Below are positions 13,246 to 26,059 of a DNA stretch of 64,000 bases, in pieces. The notes under the pieces are model-generated. The model made no database searches, was not told where the DNA came from, and worked only from the letters and a program-made list of their open reading frames with translations. Each line of letters starts with the position of its first letter. The stretch's first letter is position 1. The position numbers and the translations under genes were made by a program. Source of the DNA: Sphagnum magellanicum (taxonomy: Eukaryota > Streptophyta > Sphagnopsida > Sphagnales > Sphagnaceae); the NCBI GenBank assembly GCA_021904315.1, contig CM038907.1:16933223-16997222 (forward strand), in the 5' to 3' direction.

Positions 13246-13318
13246 AAAGTGGAGCCTGAATTTGCTGCTGCAACTGAATTTTCTGTTGAGTTGGAGCAGC
13301 AAATTCAGGCTCCGCTTT
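13246..13318. repeat. Perfect 19-bp inverted repeat (hairpin) with 25-nt loop
   Basis: Left arm 13251-13269 (GGAGCCTGAATTTGCTGCT) is exactly complementary to right arm 13295-13313, with a loop at 13270-13294. The flanks extend pairing by a wobble (13250/13314) and AAAG/CTTT, giving about 24 pairs. The size would suit a small-RNA precursor or the core of a short fold-back element. It lies just beyond the relatively GC-rich 12.5-13.1 kb region. Confidence 0.85.
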
Positions 13319-14282
13319 CAGAAGACTTGTTTTCCGGTGTGTTCTTCTCCCATTGCTAGATTACCAAGAAGACTTCTGCAACAACCTAGCAAGACCATCG
13401 CCGACACACAGCCACGTTTTCCGGTTTACAGTAGCAATTGTATTGTATTGATCGTGGTCTTCTGCTTCATGGAGGCTGCCATGTGACAATTTTGGCACAC
13501 ATCCATTCGAGATGTGCAAGAGCTTCTTCCCGTTACCAAGCCTGCATGGCGCAACTCTTGAAACTGAGAGCATTATGTTGCACACTCTCCAAGCCCTGTT
13601 GTTGCAATCCAATCTGACCTCATGATCATGGCATTTTGCAATTCCAAGAGGCCACAATTGCGGGGCATCATCTTGTGGAACACACTCTCCAAGCATCCTC
13701 CATGCTCCCACTTCTTTCTGGCATGTACATAGATGCCAACAAAGTGTTGTAGCCACAAAGACATCAGGATCAAAGACGGCACATCGACTTATCTCTGCAT
13801 GAAACAGGCTCGTCCTTCCCAAGTGCTCGTAAACTAGCAAGCTCCTCCATCAAGCAATACATGAAACAAAAGTGAACATGTCAAGCAAGACACATACATG
13901 ATACCTCCTCCTCCACAAATTTTATTAGAGCTCCATTGTCTTCTCAGGTCAACCACATATCCCCATTGCAGCTATCTTCGCTTCCTTGCACGGGGATTGG
14001 TTTCTGTCAGTCATGAAGCCAAGATTGCCTTAGAAGCTCAGACTAAGATCTTCTTCCAGGCTTGAAAAATTCCTGATTCAATCTTGCATTTCAATGATGA
14101 ACAGATGGCAAGATTGCTTCAGTGATCAATTGTGAATTGCTCATTGCTCATAGAGCTGCAATCGGGAATGCACCAATCCAGGTATAACTGCAAACAACAA
14201 ATAATATTCAACGAAACAACATTCAAAAGTGATTTAACTGAACTTCCTCCATCAACAAAACAAACATGAAAATTGATTTCTG
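13319..14282. other. Intergenic, no gene recognised
   Basis: Open frames on the minus strand (13840-13361) have no recognisable domain or clear exon boundaries. Nothing else stands out. Confidence 0.4.
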
Positions 14283-14590
14283 GACTTCCTCCATCAACAA
14301 AACAATTTCTGATGACCAGCAACAAATCTTCTCAATTCACCTTCTCTGAAACTGTGATCCTACCACCATTGCAAACTTGAATCTTATTCGACTTCCTCCA
14401 TCAACAAAACAATTTCTGATGTCCAGCAACAAATCTTCTCAATTCCCCTTCTCTGAAACTGTGATCCTACTACCATTGCAAACTTGAATCTTATTGGACT
14501 TCCTCCCCCAACAAAACAATTTCTGATGACCAGCAACAAATCTTCTCAATTCACCTTCTCTGAAGCTGTGATCCTACCTCCCCATTGCAA
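14283..14590 (+). repeat. Tandem repeat, 107-bp unit, about 2.8 copies
   Basis: The unit begins GACTTCCTCCATCAACAAAA and recurs with CTTCCTCC at 14285, 14392 and 14499. Units also share ACAATTTCTGATG, CAGCAACAAATCTTCTC and GTGATCCTAC. A shorter related piece lies at about 14241-14270. Divergence between units is only a few bases, so the expansion is recent. Confidence 0.85.
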
Positions 14591-14999
14591 ATAATCTAGA
14601 CGAAGAAGAAGAACTCCAGCCAAAGAACATTTATTGCATCAAAAAAAAAATGGATCTAGATGATTAGTCTTATTCAACTAGATGACTACAGTATTCTACT
14701 ATTTGTGTAGTTGAATCAGACTTGTCACTTATGCCACACTATTCGACAATTTGAGTGATCGAATAAGATTCACCATGCACTTATGTCAAATTGTAATCAT
14801 ATAATTGAATAGGATAAGTCATAATATCCATGTTTTTGGCACAATGATTTCTCTTTCTTGACTTGCATGAATGCCATTGAAAGAGCAAGAAGACATGGAA
14901 GCTCATTCAATGAGAGAGAGCTCATTCCTGTGTGTGACTGTGAACACAAACTTGGGGGCACACTACTGAAAAGAGAAAGGTTGGAATTGGAATGAAAGC

Positions 15000-16460
15000 C
15001 CAAACTATGGATGAAAAGAGAGGCATATGGATGATAATGAGACCCATCTCCATAGCGAAGACATGGATGAAATTTCACACTGTACTTCCATGAAAATGAT
15101 AAACTGGATGAAACCCAATAGAGAACACATATAAGAAACCTTCTGTGAATTGGTTGAAATGGGATAACTTGGGTTCAGAAATGAGAGAGGAATGCTTGAA
15201 TTTGGAAGGGAGCTCAGACATGGATGAGAAGTGGGGACAGCATGGATGGAAATGGGACCACGGGACTATGCATATAGTGGAGACATGGATGAAATTCCCA
15301 TTGAAAATGACATGGATGAAAAAGATAAGTAAGATGAGAAACCCATGAGAAGGATTGAAAATGAATAACTTGAAACACTTATAAAACCCTACAAATGGTT
15401 AAAATGGGATGACTTGAGGATGTTTAAGAGACACATGGATGAAATTGAGACAATCATGTGGGTGAATTTGAACCATGTGAATGAAATCTTTGTTGCAATG
15501 AATGAAGTCAAACAATATGGCCGAAGTGATGAATTGGATGACCTTGATGACATGGGATGAGATGGCCATAATGAATGAAATCTATGATGTACAAGAAACT
15601 GATTGCATGGATGAAATTCTTAATGTTAATAAAATTCACTGCATGGATGAAGTTGGACCATATGGATAAACCCTAATCAAATGGCCAATATCAATGAAAT
15701 TTGGCAATATGGATGAAATTGATTAAATGCATGACATTAACATGAATAACTTAGAACAAACATGACAATATGAATGAATGGCGTCAATGAAATACACCAC
15801 AAGAATGCAATTAACCATTTGGATGAGGCTTGATTATGTGGTAAGTTAGGTTAATTAAAGAAATTGTGTCATACAAATATCCATTGCTTGTGGTGCACAT
15901 AAACTAATCATCTTGATGATAATCTATTTCATCCATGTATTACACATCATCATCCATGCTTTGAAATTTCATTTGTACTCTCATTTGTGAGCTTCATTTT
16001 TATCCATGTGGTATATTCATCCACATGGTTGAATTCCATTGATACTATTAATTGCATCCATGAGTGTGGTTTCATCCATGTGGTTAATTTTCCATGTCAT
16101 CAATTTCACCCAAAATGTCCTAGTTTCATCCTTGTAATCATCAACTTCATTGTGAAGGATCACTTTCATCCATATTATCAATTGCAAATGTGTCCCATCC
16201 ATGTGCTATGACTTGATTGTTTGACGTTGTCTTTTATTTCATCCATGTGGTATATTTCATTGGTTGAAATTATCTTTTTATTTCATCCATATTGTCACAA
16301 TCCGTAAACAAATTTTCATCCATGTGATCTAAGTCCAATTGTTTGAAACTCCCTTTTATTTCATCCATATTGTCAAGAATCCATGAATAATTAATGTTTC
16401 ATCCATTTGATTCTATCTTCATTGTTGAGATTGTGTAGTGTTTCATCCATCCACGTTGCT
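15000..16460. repeat. Fold-back array of ATGGATGAA motifs
   Basis: From 15000 to about 15840 the plus strand carries more than ten copies of (C)ATGGATGAAA. From about 15925 to 16460 it carries roughly a dozen copies of the reverse complement TTTCATCCATG. The switch point is near 15880. Spacing is irregular (20-120 bp) and the sequence between motifs differs, so this is a clustered motif in opposite orientations and not a simple satellite. It ends about 330 bp before the Romo1-like gene. No coding content was recognised. Confidence 0.7.
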
Positions 16461-16761
16461 AATGCACACGGACCACGTCTTCCTTCTTTGTTGCAGGGAA
16501 AGATTAGGGCACCAACGCCATCGCTGCTGCTCTCGTGCAATTCACCGCTGCCGAGTTCGCTTGTCTCGCAAGCACTTTGATGAGTGTGTTTGTGCTGCGT
16601 TCGGTCGTTCTCGGTTTTCCGTTTGGCTAGCAATTTGAGGGTTCCATTTTCTTCCTCTTCGCTGCAAGAAGAACGCACTGCCCATCGTCTTTGGTGCAGA
16701 AGAATGAGCAGAGCTGGTGTGGAAGCCAGAGCATGAGGTGGTGAGGAAAGGTGGGGTCGGG

Positions 16762-16790
16762 GGAGGAGGAGGAGGAGGAGGAGGAGGAGG
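16762..16790 (+). repeat. (GGA)n tract abutting the Romo1-like start codon
   Basis: A GGA repeat of about 29 bp directly precedes the ATG at 16791, so it lies in the 5' untranslated region if transcription starts upstream. It is purine-only and variable by nature. Confidence 0.8.
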
Positions 16791-17015
16791 ATGGCGAGGA
16801 ATGATTGCTTGACGCGGGTGGTGGCAGGCGTGGGAGTGGGGGGAGCGGTAGGTGGGGCTATTGGAGCCGTCTATGGTACCTACGAGGCTTTCAGGTATAG
16901 AATCCCGGGCCTTCTCAAGGTTCGTTATGTGGGACAGACTACCCTGGGTAGTGCTGCAGTTTTTGGCCTGTTTCTGGGAGCTGGTAGCCTGATCCATTGC
17001 GGGAAGAATTACTAG
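16791..17015 (+). CDS. Romo1/Mgr2-family mitochondrial inner-membrane protein
   Basis: A single exon of 74 residues begins MARNDCLTRVVAGVGVGGAV. It has two glycine-rich membrane segments: about residues 10-30, with repeated GxxxG-type spacing (GVGVGGAVGGAIGAVYGTYEA), and about residues 47-67 (QTTLGSAAVFGLFLGAGSLI). They are joined by the basic loop YRIPGLLKVRYVG. This matches the small Romo1 (animal) / Mgr2 (yeast) family. Yeast Mgr2 is a subunit of the TIM23 presequence translocase, and Romo1 is linked to reactive oxygen and membrane organisation. Length and the fully open frame fit the plant members. The start is the first ATG, directly after a GGA tract. No neighbour hints at a special role. 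Confidence 0.9.
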   Translation: MARNDCLTRVVAGVGVGGAVGGAIGAVYGTYEAFRYRIPGLLKVRYVGQTTLGSAAVFGLFLGAGSLIHCGKNY

Positions 17016-20000
17016 GGGCCGTACCCACCCCAAAGGATGGCGCTATTCGTCGATTTGCAGTTTTGAAATATGGACAGGATTTTTGGAGAAGAATGATTTG
17101 CCTATGTTCCGTTCACACTCAAGGCAAGAGGGGCAAGGAATGACTCTCGAGTTTTTTAGGGTTTTAGTTAGTTTGCTTAGCTTGTGCCATGATTTTCAAA
17201 TGATCATTTGTTTAGGGTATCTGGTTTTACTGAATTTCTGAACATGATGAATTGCTATCAGCCATGCTGATATTTGCATGGGAGATGTGAGAGTCCCTAT
17301 CCGGTGTGGAAATGCATAGACACTCTGTAACCAGACTTCTACTTTCAAGAGTTGTCTTTGAATTGCTTTGGACTGTTGTAAATCACTTGTTTACTTGCTG
17401 AGGACCACTTTTTTGATTTTGATTTTGGTCATGGAGTTGGTGAGGACTACTTCTTTGATTTTGTTGTTGGTCACAGAGTTGAGCTCCCAGCTGATGCTAG
17501 TAAGGCCAAAATGTACTATCTGTGGATGAACAAAATGCAAAGGTCCTGATTTGTGTTGCCTGCATATTTTGGATGATAAAACCGAGCTATTTTGGTTTTG
17601 CTGGAATTGACAGAAATGGTTCGCCTTCAAAGTGTTATTATGAAGTTTTCACTGCAGGCATATAATGATTGATTCAAAGACTTCTTAAATCATAAGTGAG
17701 GAGCTTTTCTAAGCCCACGTTGTCCTCTTGAGATCAGCTCTTAAAGTTCTCCATCCTGTTTCACCAGATTCTCTTCTTTCTTTCTTGTTTGGGTTTTTTC
17801 TGATCTCTTTCTCTTTTAGGTTTTATTGACCTAACCCACATCACTGCTGAGTTTTCTTGTCACTGCTGGTCTTATCATAGAAACGTAGTGTGATTGTCAA
17901 TCTCCACCCATCAATGGGAGGTGATGAAGTCAGTGGGGATGTTGTCGAATGTGGTTTTGGGGTTTCTGAACCTGCTTATGACTGTTGCTATTGTTCAAAC
18001 TGCTCCTTGTGTTTGTCACTGGTCTTCTTTTCTGCTTCATTTTGGGTTTGTTTCTGGTCTTTTTTTCTCTTTCCAACACTCTTTTGGTGGCAACATATAC
18101 CCAAAAACATTTTGTGAGTTGAATTGTATGTCTAAAGGCTTCTATTGTAATTTCTTGGATCTAGCTGTGAGACAAAGTCCTCAAGGTTTATCCTGGGACA
18201 TTTTTGACAAGCACTCTCAACCAGAGTATGCAGGTATTGAAATGATTAGAATGCCTCAGGTTTATTCCAATATCTCAATTACTGCGAAGCTGGGGGTTAT
18301 CAATAGTCAATTTTATACGTTCTTGAGGCTTTGTAGTTGTAAGAAGTTTTTTGTCTTTCAGATGGTCAGTCTTATTGTCCTTCTGAAGATAAAATGTTAA
18401 CCTTTAAAGATTCTTCTAAAGAGAACTAGAGGGTTGCTTAATAAAGAAAAATTCCTTTTTGGAACTTCAGCTTTTGGAATTTTCAGACTGATTTTGTTTA
18501 GAGTTCTGTAAGTGGGGAGCTTCTTGTAAGTCTACTTGTTCATTGTTTTTCCCTGCTGTCCTTTCCTTTAGGTTCTACTTTTCCCTTAGAAACTCAGTTT
18601 GTGGGATGGTGCTGTTCACTGGCTTTTACCCACTGTAGGGAGCTGATGAAGTCAGTGGGGAAGTTGTGGTAGATAAGTCACTATCATACATACAACTGTT
18701 GATGGTCCCTGAACAAGTCTGAGATTGAATATTGTTCATACCGCTGTTTTTGTTTTTTCTTTATTTTGTCTTTCCTAGTTTGGAACTTTCTGTGGCTTTT
18801 TGAAGAAGTGTTAACCTTGCTGTGTTTTTCCTTCATCGTGAAAATGGAGATTTCTCTTTTCTTATGAAAGATATTCTTTTCTCTTTCCTTTTGGGTTTGG
18901 ATGTTGGCAACATCCATGGATATTGTGATGGGGATGTGAATAGCAAGACATGTATGAAGAAAAATTATGGGAATTGTTCAACCATAGCAAGAGGATACAT
19001 TAATTAGCAAGGACAAGCACAAAGAATCAAGAGACATGAATGGATATTTTGAACAATTTTATTCAGCTGTGCAGTTGAGGAATTTGAGGTGATGACTTTT
19101 TATTTCCTCTGCAAATTCTGCTTGATTTTCTGATACATTGAATGCCCTGTGTTCACTTGAGTTGAATGGAGGGAATAAAGGAGATATGATATTCAGCAAA
19201 AGGATGACCATCATGCATCACTGATTGAAAGGTTTGAGGCTTGATTCTGTATGTTGAGGTGAACTTTAGCATCTGATACAGATCCTGCTGTAAAAGCTTG
19301 GAGTAGTTGATGGGTTACATTGTGCACAGCTTATGCTGAAAACTTTGCCTTGTAATTTCCAGAATTCATCATCCCATTTTTCAGCATGTCAGAAGAAACA
19401 TCTAAGGGGTATTTGTGCAGGAATCCTTGCAATACAAACTTTTTTCCAACCATTGAGTTCATGAATTGCTCTCAGTTTGCAGGATAATCAAATTGAGAAG
19501 AGTAAATTTCTCTTCGGAACAACAAAGCTGACAATTCAAGAGCACTTTCAGAAGATGGCAATGAGGGTCTCTCCAATTTGTTCTACAGCAAGTCCTATCA
19601 AGCCGAAGATAGCTGAGCTCACCTCCTCTGGGTCATGGCACAAACATCCATTCCAGTATTTGACATAGTTGACATGCTTGCCTGATGTTGAAACACAAGT
19701 GGTGGTGGTGGTGATCCATTACTGGAGCAGCGAAGCGCAAACTTCCGCAAACGCGCAGACGCTCGGGGGCAAAGCATTCACAGCGACAATATCTGAAGTC
19801 TGAACCTGGATATTTCTAGACACTTTACTAGACCATCCTATTCATACAGTCGGCTAATCGGGCAAACTTTTTGGTTCTCTGTTCAGACGTGAAGAGGACG
19901 GGCGGAGCAAAAGTGGAGTAAGATTGCCGATGTGTCAGAAGCCGCGTCGTCAATTCGAAAGGCCGTGAAAAAGAGACCGGAAAGAAAACGAGCGCCCGGA

Positions 20001-20718
20001 AAGAAATGAACGCAGTTGCTGGCTAGAGATGAAAGACGAAGGAACCAGGAACCGTATGGTGAGTAAGAAAAAGAGGAAAAAGCGGAAAAGAAACAGTGGG
20101 TCGAGGGTTCCGTTCTGAGGCTCCACTGTGCATGCAGCCAAGTTCTTTCGGAGATGGCGGTCGTCGTCGTCGTGGCGATGGAGCAAGGAAGTTCGGAAGT
20201 TCTCGCCACGCAGTCGACAACTGCGTCATTGGCGTTCTCAAGTGCGCGCAGTAGAACTCGCGAGCTTCTTTGCTTGCGCACTTGCGCTACCTGTGAATTA
20301 CAACCGAGCGGAGAGCAGTTGGAGCATCTTGGCGGCGCCTGCGTCTACCACTTATCAGGCGGCGTTGTGCAGCAGCATTCGGAGGAGGCGGAGGAATAGT
20401 AGTAGTAGTAGAAGAAGAAGGAGCTGGGTCTCAGTGACGAGCCGCGTACCTATTGGCGAGAGGTGTTGGAGGAGTTGGAGGTTTTGCAGGTGGATTTTGG
20501 AGGATCTTGATCTGTCCACTGAGTAGGTGGTGGTGATGATGTTGTGTATTCAGTTGAGCTGCTGAAGAACCGCTTTGGAGGCGCGGAAGAGTGTGGCGAG
20601 TGTCCGTCGGGCTCTAAACTCCTCCTCCTGTGTATGTTGTTACTGCGGATGCTTTGGTGCTAGACGAGCTCGGGAACTTTGTGATTTTGATACCGGGGTC
20701 GGTCGTTTTGTTGGCACG
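17016..20718. other. Intergenic with copies of a dispersed repeat; promoter of the acidic gene at the right end
   Basis: Partial copies of the roughly 200-bp dispersed repeat lie near 17900-17960 and 18620-18720. The long frame 17894-18400 overlaps the first copy and has no domain. From about 19700 to 20700 the sequence turns GC-rich, consistent with a promoter and 5' untranslated region for the acidic-protein gene. Confidence 0.5.
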
Positions 20719-23432
20719 ATGAAGGGTAATAAACAGTACTTGCAGGGGACGGCGGTAGATGCCAAGCGGCCGGAGTTGTTCAACGGGGAGGGAGATTCTG
20801 AAGAAGAAGAAGAAGAAGAAGAAGAAGAAGACGACGTGGATGACGTTAATGGCCATGGCGGTGTTGTGAATGGCAATAACCACCAAGGCGTGAGGGACTC
20901 AAACGGAATTGTTGTTGAAGAAGAAGAAGAGGAAGAAGAGGATGATGATGATGGCGATGATGATGATAACGACGGTAAAGAAGGCGAACCGGAGGATGAA
21001 GGAGACTATGACGGGGAAGAAAACGAGGAGTTGGACGACGAGGAAGACGAGGATGGCAGCTATCAAGAAGAAGAAGCCTTAGCGATTGCTCGTGACGACA
21101 GAGGTGTCGTGACGACTCGCGCGAACAATATACATGGCTCCGAGGATGACGAGGTTGAAGACGAAGAAGAAGACAATGTGGAGGTGCAGGACGTTGATGA
21201 AGAGAGCGAGGATGCAGAGACCGAGAACGATGAAGAAGAAGAAGAAGAGGCCGTGGGTGATGAGGAAGAGGAAGGTGAAGTCCATCTCTATTCTCTCCTC
21301 ACAGTCCTAGAGAATGTCTATAGGCGTTGCTTTTCAGAAAAAAAACATACTGGTCCTGCGTTTTGTAGAAAGAAAAACATTGGATCGTTGTAGATTTCAA
21401 GTCCTGGTCCATTGATTGTTGCACCAACCTTGTGCATTAGGCCTTAGTTTGAGCCAGATACCATCACAAGTGTGTTCAGTGATAAGACCTTTATTGCCAT
21501 AAGTATCAGCGTTTCCTTTCTGACACCTGCAGTCTTGGTTTTTTTCCGCAGTGCATGTGAGTCGGGCGCCTGTCATCTCGAATGGTGAACTTGATGTTCA
21601 AGAAAATGATGAGAATGAGGAAGACGAGAATGGAGAGCTTGGAGAAGATGAAGATGACATAGCAGACGACGATGACCAGGAGGCGGATGACCATGGTAAT
21701 GATGATGAGGTATGGCAGAAAGACCTCTTCTCTGGCCTCTGCTTTTATCATGGTCTACACCTTGCAAGATCTCATCCAGGTTTTTTGCAGATGGGTCTAT
21801 CACAGAGTGCAGATTGATTCTCGTGAGTGTTAGCCGGCACCATGACCGAGTCTGAGTCTTCCTGTTGCTTCTGGCACATCTGACTGAAATTCCAGGTCTC
21901 AGATTTTGCTACAATTGTTTGCCTGACATTTTAGTAGATTATGATATGTTTCTCAACACTGACAGTTGGGAGCTGAGAAAGTCAGTGGGGGAGTCATGGC
22001 AGCAGCTCATTACTGCTCTCTCCATTGATGAAGCTGGTTGTCTGATACTTTGTGAGTGACACTCATAAGGTTATGATGAGCGTGTACTCATTCTTGTTAG
22101 TTTTGGTGGCACTGGAACTGACATAACTGTTACCTTTGAGCATTATGTGGAGTTTTATTGCTTCATAGATTTGTTTTCCAGTGACTAAAGTTGATCTACT
22201 GCATCCAAGTAGTGCGCCAGTTGTGTGCCATAAGGATATGCTCATGGTGTAGGACACTGCTGCAACGACTACCTTCTATGTAGGCCTCTCTCTAATCATG
22301 CCAGATGTCCTGCTGGTACTCATGGCAAGCTGAAATGAAGCTTACCCACCCTCACAAGATTGTTGCAGCTTGAATGAGAATTTTTTTTCATAAACTTGTG
22401 CTAACCAGCATCATGCAGTTGCCTGCTCTAGAAATGTGACAGAAACTCAGGAGTTGGATTTTCTGCAACTGAATGCCTGGAATTTCAGCCAGATTTATTA
22501 TGTACTTATCTGCACCCATTGTTGGGAGCTGAAGACCTCAGTGAGAAGCCATGGCAGCATGTCATTGTTTGTCATGTTAGTCTTGGTTGTGCAGGAACTG
22601 ACACCAGTGGTTACCTTTATAGTATTATTTTGGAGATTTTCTCTGTAATCTTATTGCAGCTTGAATGAGGATAGGAATGTGTTTTGGTTAGCTATGTCTC
22701 TTAAGTGCTAGACAATGTCATGACCAAGTCATCCTATAGCTTTCAGAAATTTGGTAAAAACTAGAAACTGTGAACAGAAACAGATGTTTGTATACAGCAT
22801 GCCTGGAATTTTGGAAGGATCGTTACCTACTTGTTTACATGCAGCATGGGGAGCTGATGAAGTCATTTGGTAGTCATGCCAATCGCTTCTCATGGCTCTT
22901 CATGATGACATTGATGGTCTGATGCTTTGTGAGCAACTCTCAAAGGTCACAACCACACTCATTGTCTATGTCACCTTCATAGCGGTGTGGAGTTTTTTCT
23001 GCAATCTCAGAGAAATCTGTGTATCAGTATGCATGTGTATACATAATATATATATGTCTGGTGATTCTCTGTAATGGTGATATCTTAGTACATTATGTGT
23101 CTCAATGATGTGAGATCATTGAGTGAGATGCTGTGTAATTGAGGCAGAGTTGCTAGTTGGAAGTGTCAAATTTGACCTCTATGTCTATGTTGCAGGAGGG
23201 TGAAGAGGACCATAGTGCAGAGTATCTGGTGCAATCAATGGACCAGCCAGAAGATGATGAAGGAGCCAGTGACTTTGAACCAGGCGAAGGTGACAATGAG
23301 GGTGAGGAAGATGAGTTTGAAGATGAAGAGGAGGATGTTGTGCATAAGGCTGTTAAGGAACCAGTGTTGTCCAAGGGGAAAAGAAGTAGAGGCGAGGATG
23401 ATGGAAAAGAGGAACGCCCACTTAAACAGTAA
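20719..23432 (+). CDS. Highly acidic Glu/Asp-rich protein, three exons
   Basis: Exons 20719-21274, 21552-21709 and 23196-23432 keep frame and give 316 residues. The protein starts MKGNKQYLQGTAVDAKRPEL. Several Glu/Asp-only blocks follow, then a less biased segment (VHVSRAPVISNGELDVQEND). The C-terminus is better structured, with EDHSAEYLVQSMDQPEDDE, ASDFEPGEGD, and then a basic/acidic tail (KGKRSRGEDDGKEERPLKQ). The C-terminal EYLVQ..EDDE.ASDFEP pattern is what plant databases list as acidic or spermine-binding-like proteins. Molecular function is unknown; such tails often bind histones or basic proteins, but that is inference. An in-frame ATG at 20575 would add 48 residues with a Cys cluster. 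I prefer 20719 because conserved-looking sequence starts there. Intron 2 (21710-23195) holds three copies of the dispersed repeat. Confidence 0.8.
21890..22990 (+). repeat. Three copies of a dispersed ~200-bp repeat inside an intron
   Basis: Copies lie at about 21890-22090, 22432-22640 and 22735-22990. They share, in order, AGAAACTCAGG-like, CCTGGAATTT, a TACTTATCTRCACCCA-like block, GGGAGCTGATGAAGTCAGTG, CATGGCAGC, GATGGTCTGATACTTTGTGAG and a CTCATAAGGTTATGA-like block. Divergence between copies is large (visibly more than 15 percent), so they are old. No open reading frame or clear terminal inverted repeats are visible; a SINE- or MITE-like nature is possible. Confidence 0.75.
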
Positions 23433-24170
23433 TTGACTAATTGTTGGAAAAGCAGCAAGAGCATTCTTTCTTCCAGTTCCAGTGTTTAGTCTGCAAGGGG
23501 GTTGGGAGCCATGCAACAATGCATCTTGTGGAAAATCTATCACTGTGATTAGTTAAATCTCTGTAAAGAGAATTTGGAAGAATGACAAAGAGCAACTCAA
23601 AGCATCTGTGGTGCATCACAGTTTTGCAAATGAACAGGAGCTGATGATACTTGAGCTATCAAAAGTCTCCCATACTCATCAAACTGCAATTTGTAACATT
23701 GCTTAAGCATTTTGTTTTCTCTCTGACCTTTGGTTTGGTGACTTTGAGTGTGGCCGTATATTTGTTCCATATTGTAAACTTCATCTGCACCTCTAGCAAA
23801 TGTAAGTTGTAAGAACAATTTGTACGTGTCACTTGATGGGGAGCTGTTCCATGTGTGCACAAGACTGATTTAAGTTTCAACGGAACCCATGGCAAACCTG
23901 AGCTCAGAATTTAGGTCAGTCAAGCATGTATGACGACTGATGATACATGAAATAAAATACCAGTTTGCAGCACAGCACATAATACTTGAAACTGTGGCTG
24001 ATCTCTACTGAAACTCACTTTCACATTGTAATGCCAATAAGTTCTTGATCACAGTGAACACACACACAGTGTATCCTGAATAAGGTAGCACAACTCTAAA
24101 ATACAGTAAAGAGAACTTACAGTTACATGAAATGACAAAGGTGTGGTTTTCAGAACAGTCAAGTCAATGA
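23433..24170. other. Convergent 3' untranslated regions of the acidic and p24 genes
   Basis: The acidic gene (plus) and the p24 gene (minus) end facing each other, 738 bp apart. No coding exon was seen between them. Confidence 0.5.
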
Positions 24171-25983
24171 CTATACTCGGTTGTAACCAAGACGCTTGCT
24201 GAACAGCTGCTGAATAAGATAGACTTGACCAATACTTACTGCCAATAGTATAATGTACTCTGCCACTGTGTATGCTACTAGCCGTCTTTGTGTGCTTTCA
24301 TTTGCTGCAACACCACATTTATACAGGAAAAACATTAGACATGTTTAATGATATTGGAGAGAAACATCCACCTAAAAAAATTATAGGTAAAACAGTCATA
24401 ACCTTATGAGAGTGACTCAAAAGTGTCAGACCATCACCTTCTTCATTGTGAATAATAGCAGTAACCAGCTGCCATGACAATGCACTGATCACTTCATCAG
24501 CTCCTGAAGGAGGGTGTTGAAGCATATGATCAACTGCCTGAAGTTTTGAGCAAACTACTCTCCAAAGTCTGTATCTTACTAAAGATATCTAGAAATTGCA
24601 GAGAAATTCCCAAAACAACAATTTGGAGGTACCAATGAGTGTAGTCATAACCTTATGAGAGTGCTCACAAAGTGTCAGACCATCACATTTATCATGAATA
24701 GCAGAGATGAGCTCCCATGACTACCTAGTGATTCATCAGCTCCTAATGGCAGGTGTAGATAAGTATATAATAACAGACCAAAATCTGGACAAACATTATA
24801 CAAAATCTGCATCCTGAGTTTCTGTCACATTCAATACTTCACAACAGAAGAGGAAAAGCTGTATAAGGTGTGTGCAAGCACCCAACATGTGCCATCCTTA
24901 CTTGTTGACTAAAGACAATATCTTCATAAGTACTCAGAATTTCCCAACACTTACAATTTTAGTCAACCTCATAGAAAGAAATTGAGAGATGACAATTATG
25001 TAATAAGGCTGAAAATGATGGCAAGGTGGGAGACAGACTTACTGCTACGGTGTCGCTTATCTCTGATTTGCATGTAACGGATTTCCGCAGAAACAGATTC
25101 AAGTGCTTCAGCAAGTTGTGCAATCTTTACATTCACAGGTTTCAAATGTTCTGCACCCAGAAAACGCAGAAGAAGAGAACCCTCAAGAAACTGCAACTTG
25201 TGCATGGAGTCCCACACCCTTAATTCAGAGGATTTACTTGCCTAGAGAAAGTGCACACCCTACAGATATTAAATCTGTCCCCTCACAAGTTGAAGTTACA
25301 ATCACAGGATGGCTGCTGCACACACACAAACACACACACAAGGAGACAGACCCCTGACCTTACCTCCAAAATTCTTTAACTCTAGCCCAATTGCAGGAAA
25401 GCAAAAGCAAAAGATCAAGAAAGATGTAAGCCAAATCAACAATTGCAAATAGCAACTGCACTGAGCACATATCTTAAACCCCTGAATCCTTGAAAAAGGT
25501 AGAAACAAAACTTTTGAAGTCTAAAGACTTAGGGGCCTACCATCCTGTGCTAAATCTTGAATGCCTGGAATATGGCCAACGTGAATGTAGAAAGTGAGTT
25601 GCTCAGGGGCCAAAGATGGACCGTGAAAGCAGAATGTGTATAGTCCTCTCCTGTTGGCCCGGAACTCGAATTTTTCTGAGTCCTTGGTGGTCGATGCATG
25701 CACCCTGTTGCCCTGCGGCCCTGTCACCTTGAAGAAAAACCAAAAAAAAAAAAGTCAATTTTCTCGCTAGAAACCTCGAAACCCCAAATCCCATACCCTC
25801 CAGGATTCGTGACATGATCACCAAGAACCACATAACAAGACGAATTCACCGAATTCCTTAATCGAACCTTTTTCATTTTCCGACCCTCCAGCCCCTCTGT
25901 GTGTGTGTGTGCACTCGTTCTTAATGAATAGCAACGGGAACAAAATTTTCACCAAACTTCCAGAGTCACTCACAAGTGCAAAT

Positions 25984-26059
<76 letters not shown>

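Noticed and set aside
17894-18400. 168-codon open frame
   Set aside because: It overlaps a partial dispersed-repeat copy, has no domain, and lacks the codon bias of neighbouring exons.
20614-20886. Minus-strand Phe- or Ser-rich frames
   Set aside because: They are antisense shadows of the GAA/GAG codon runs in the acidic gene.
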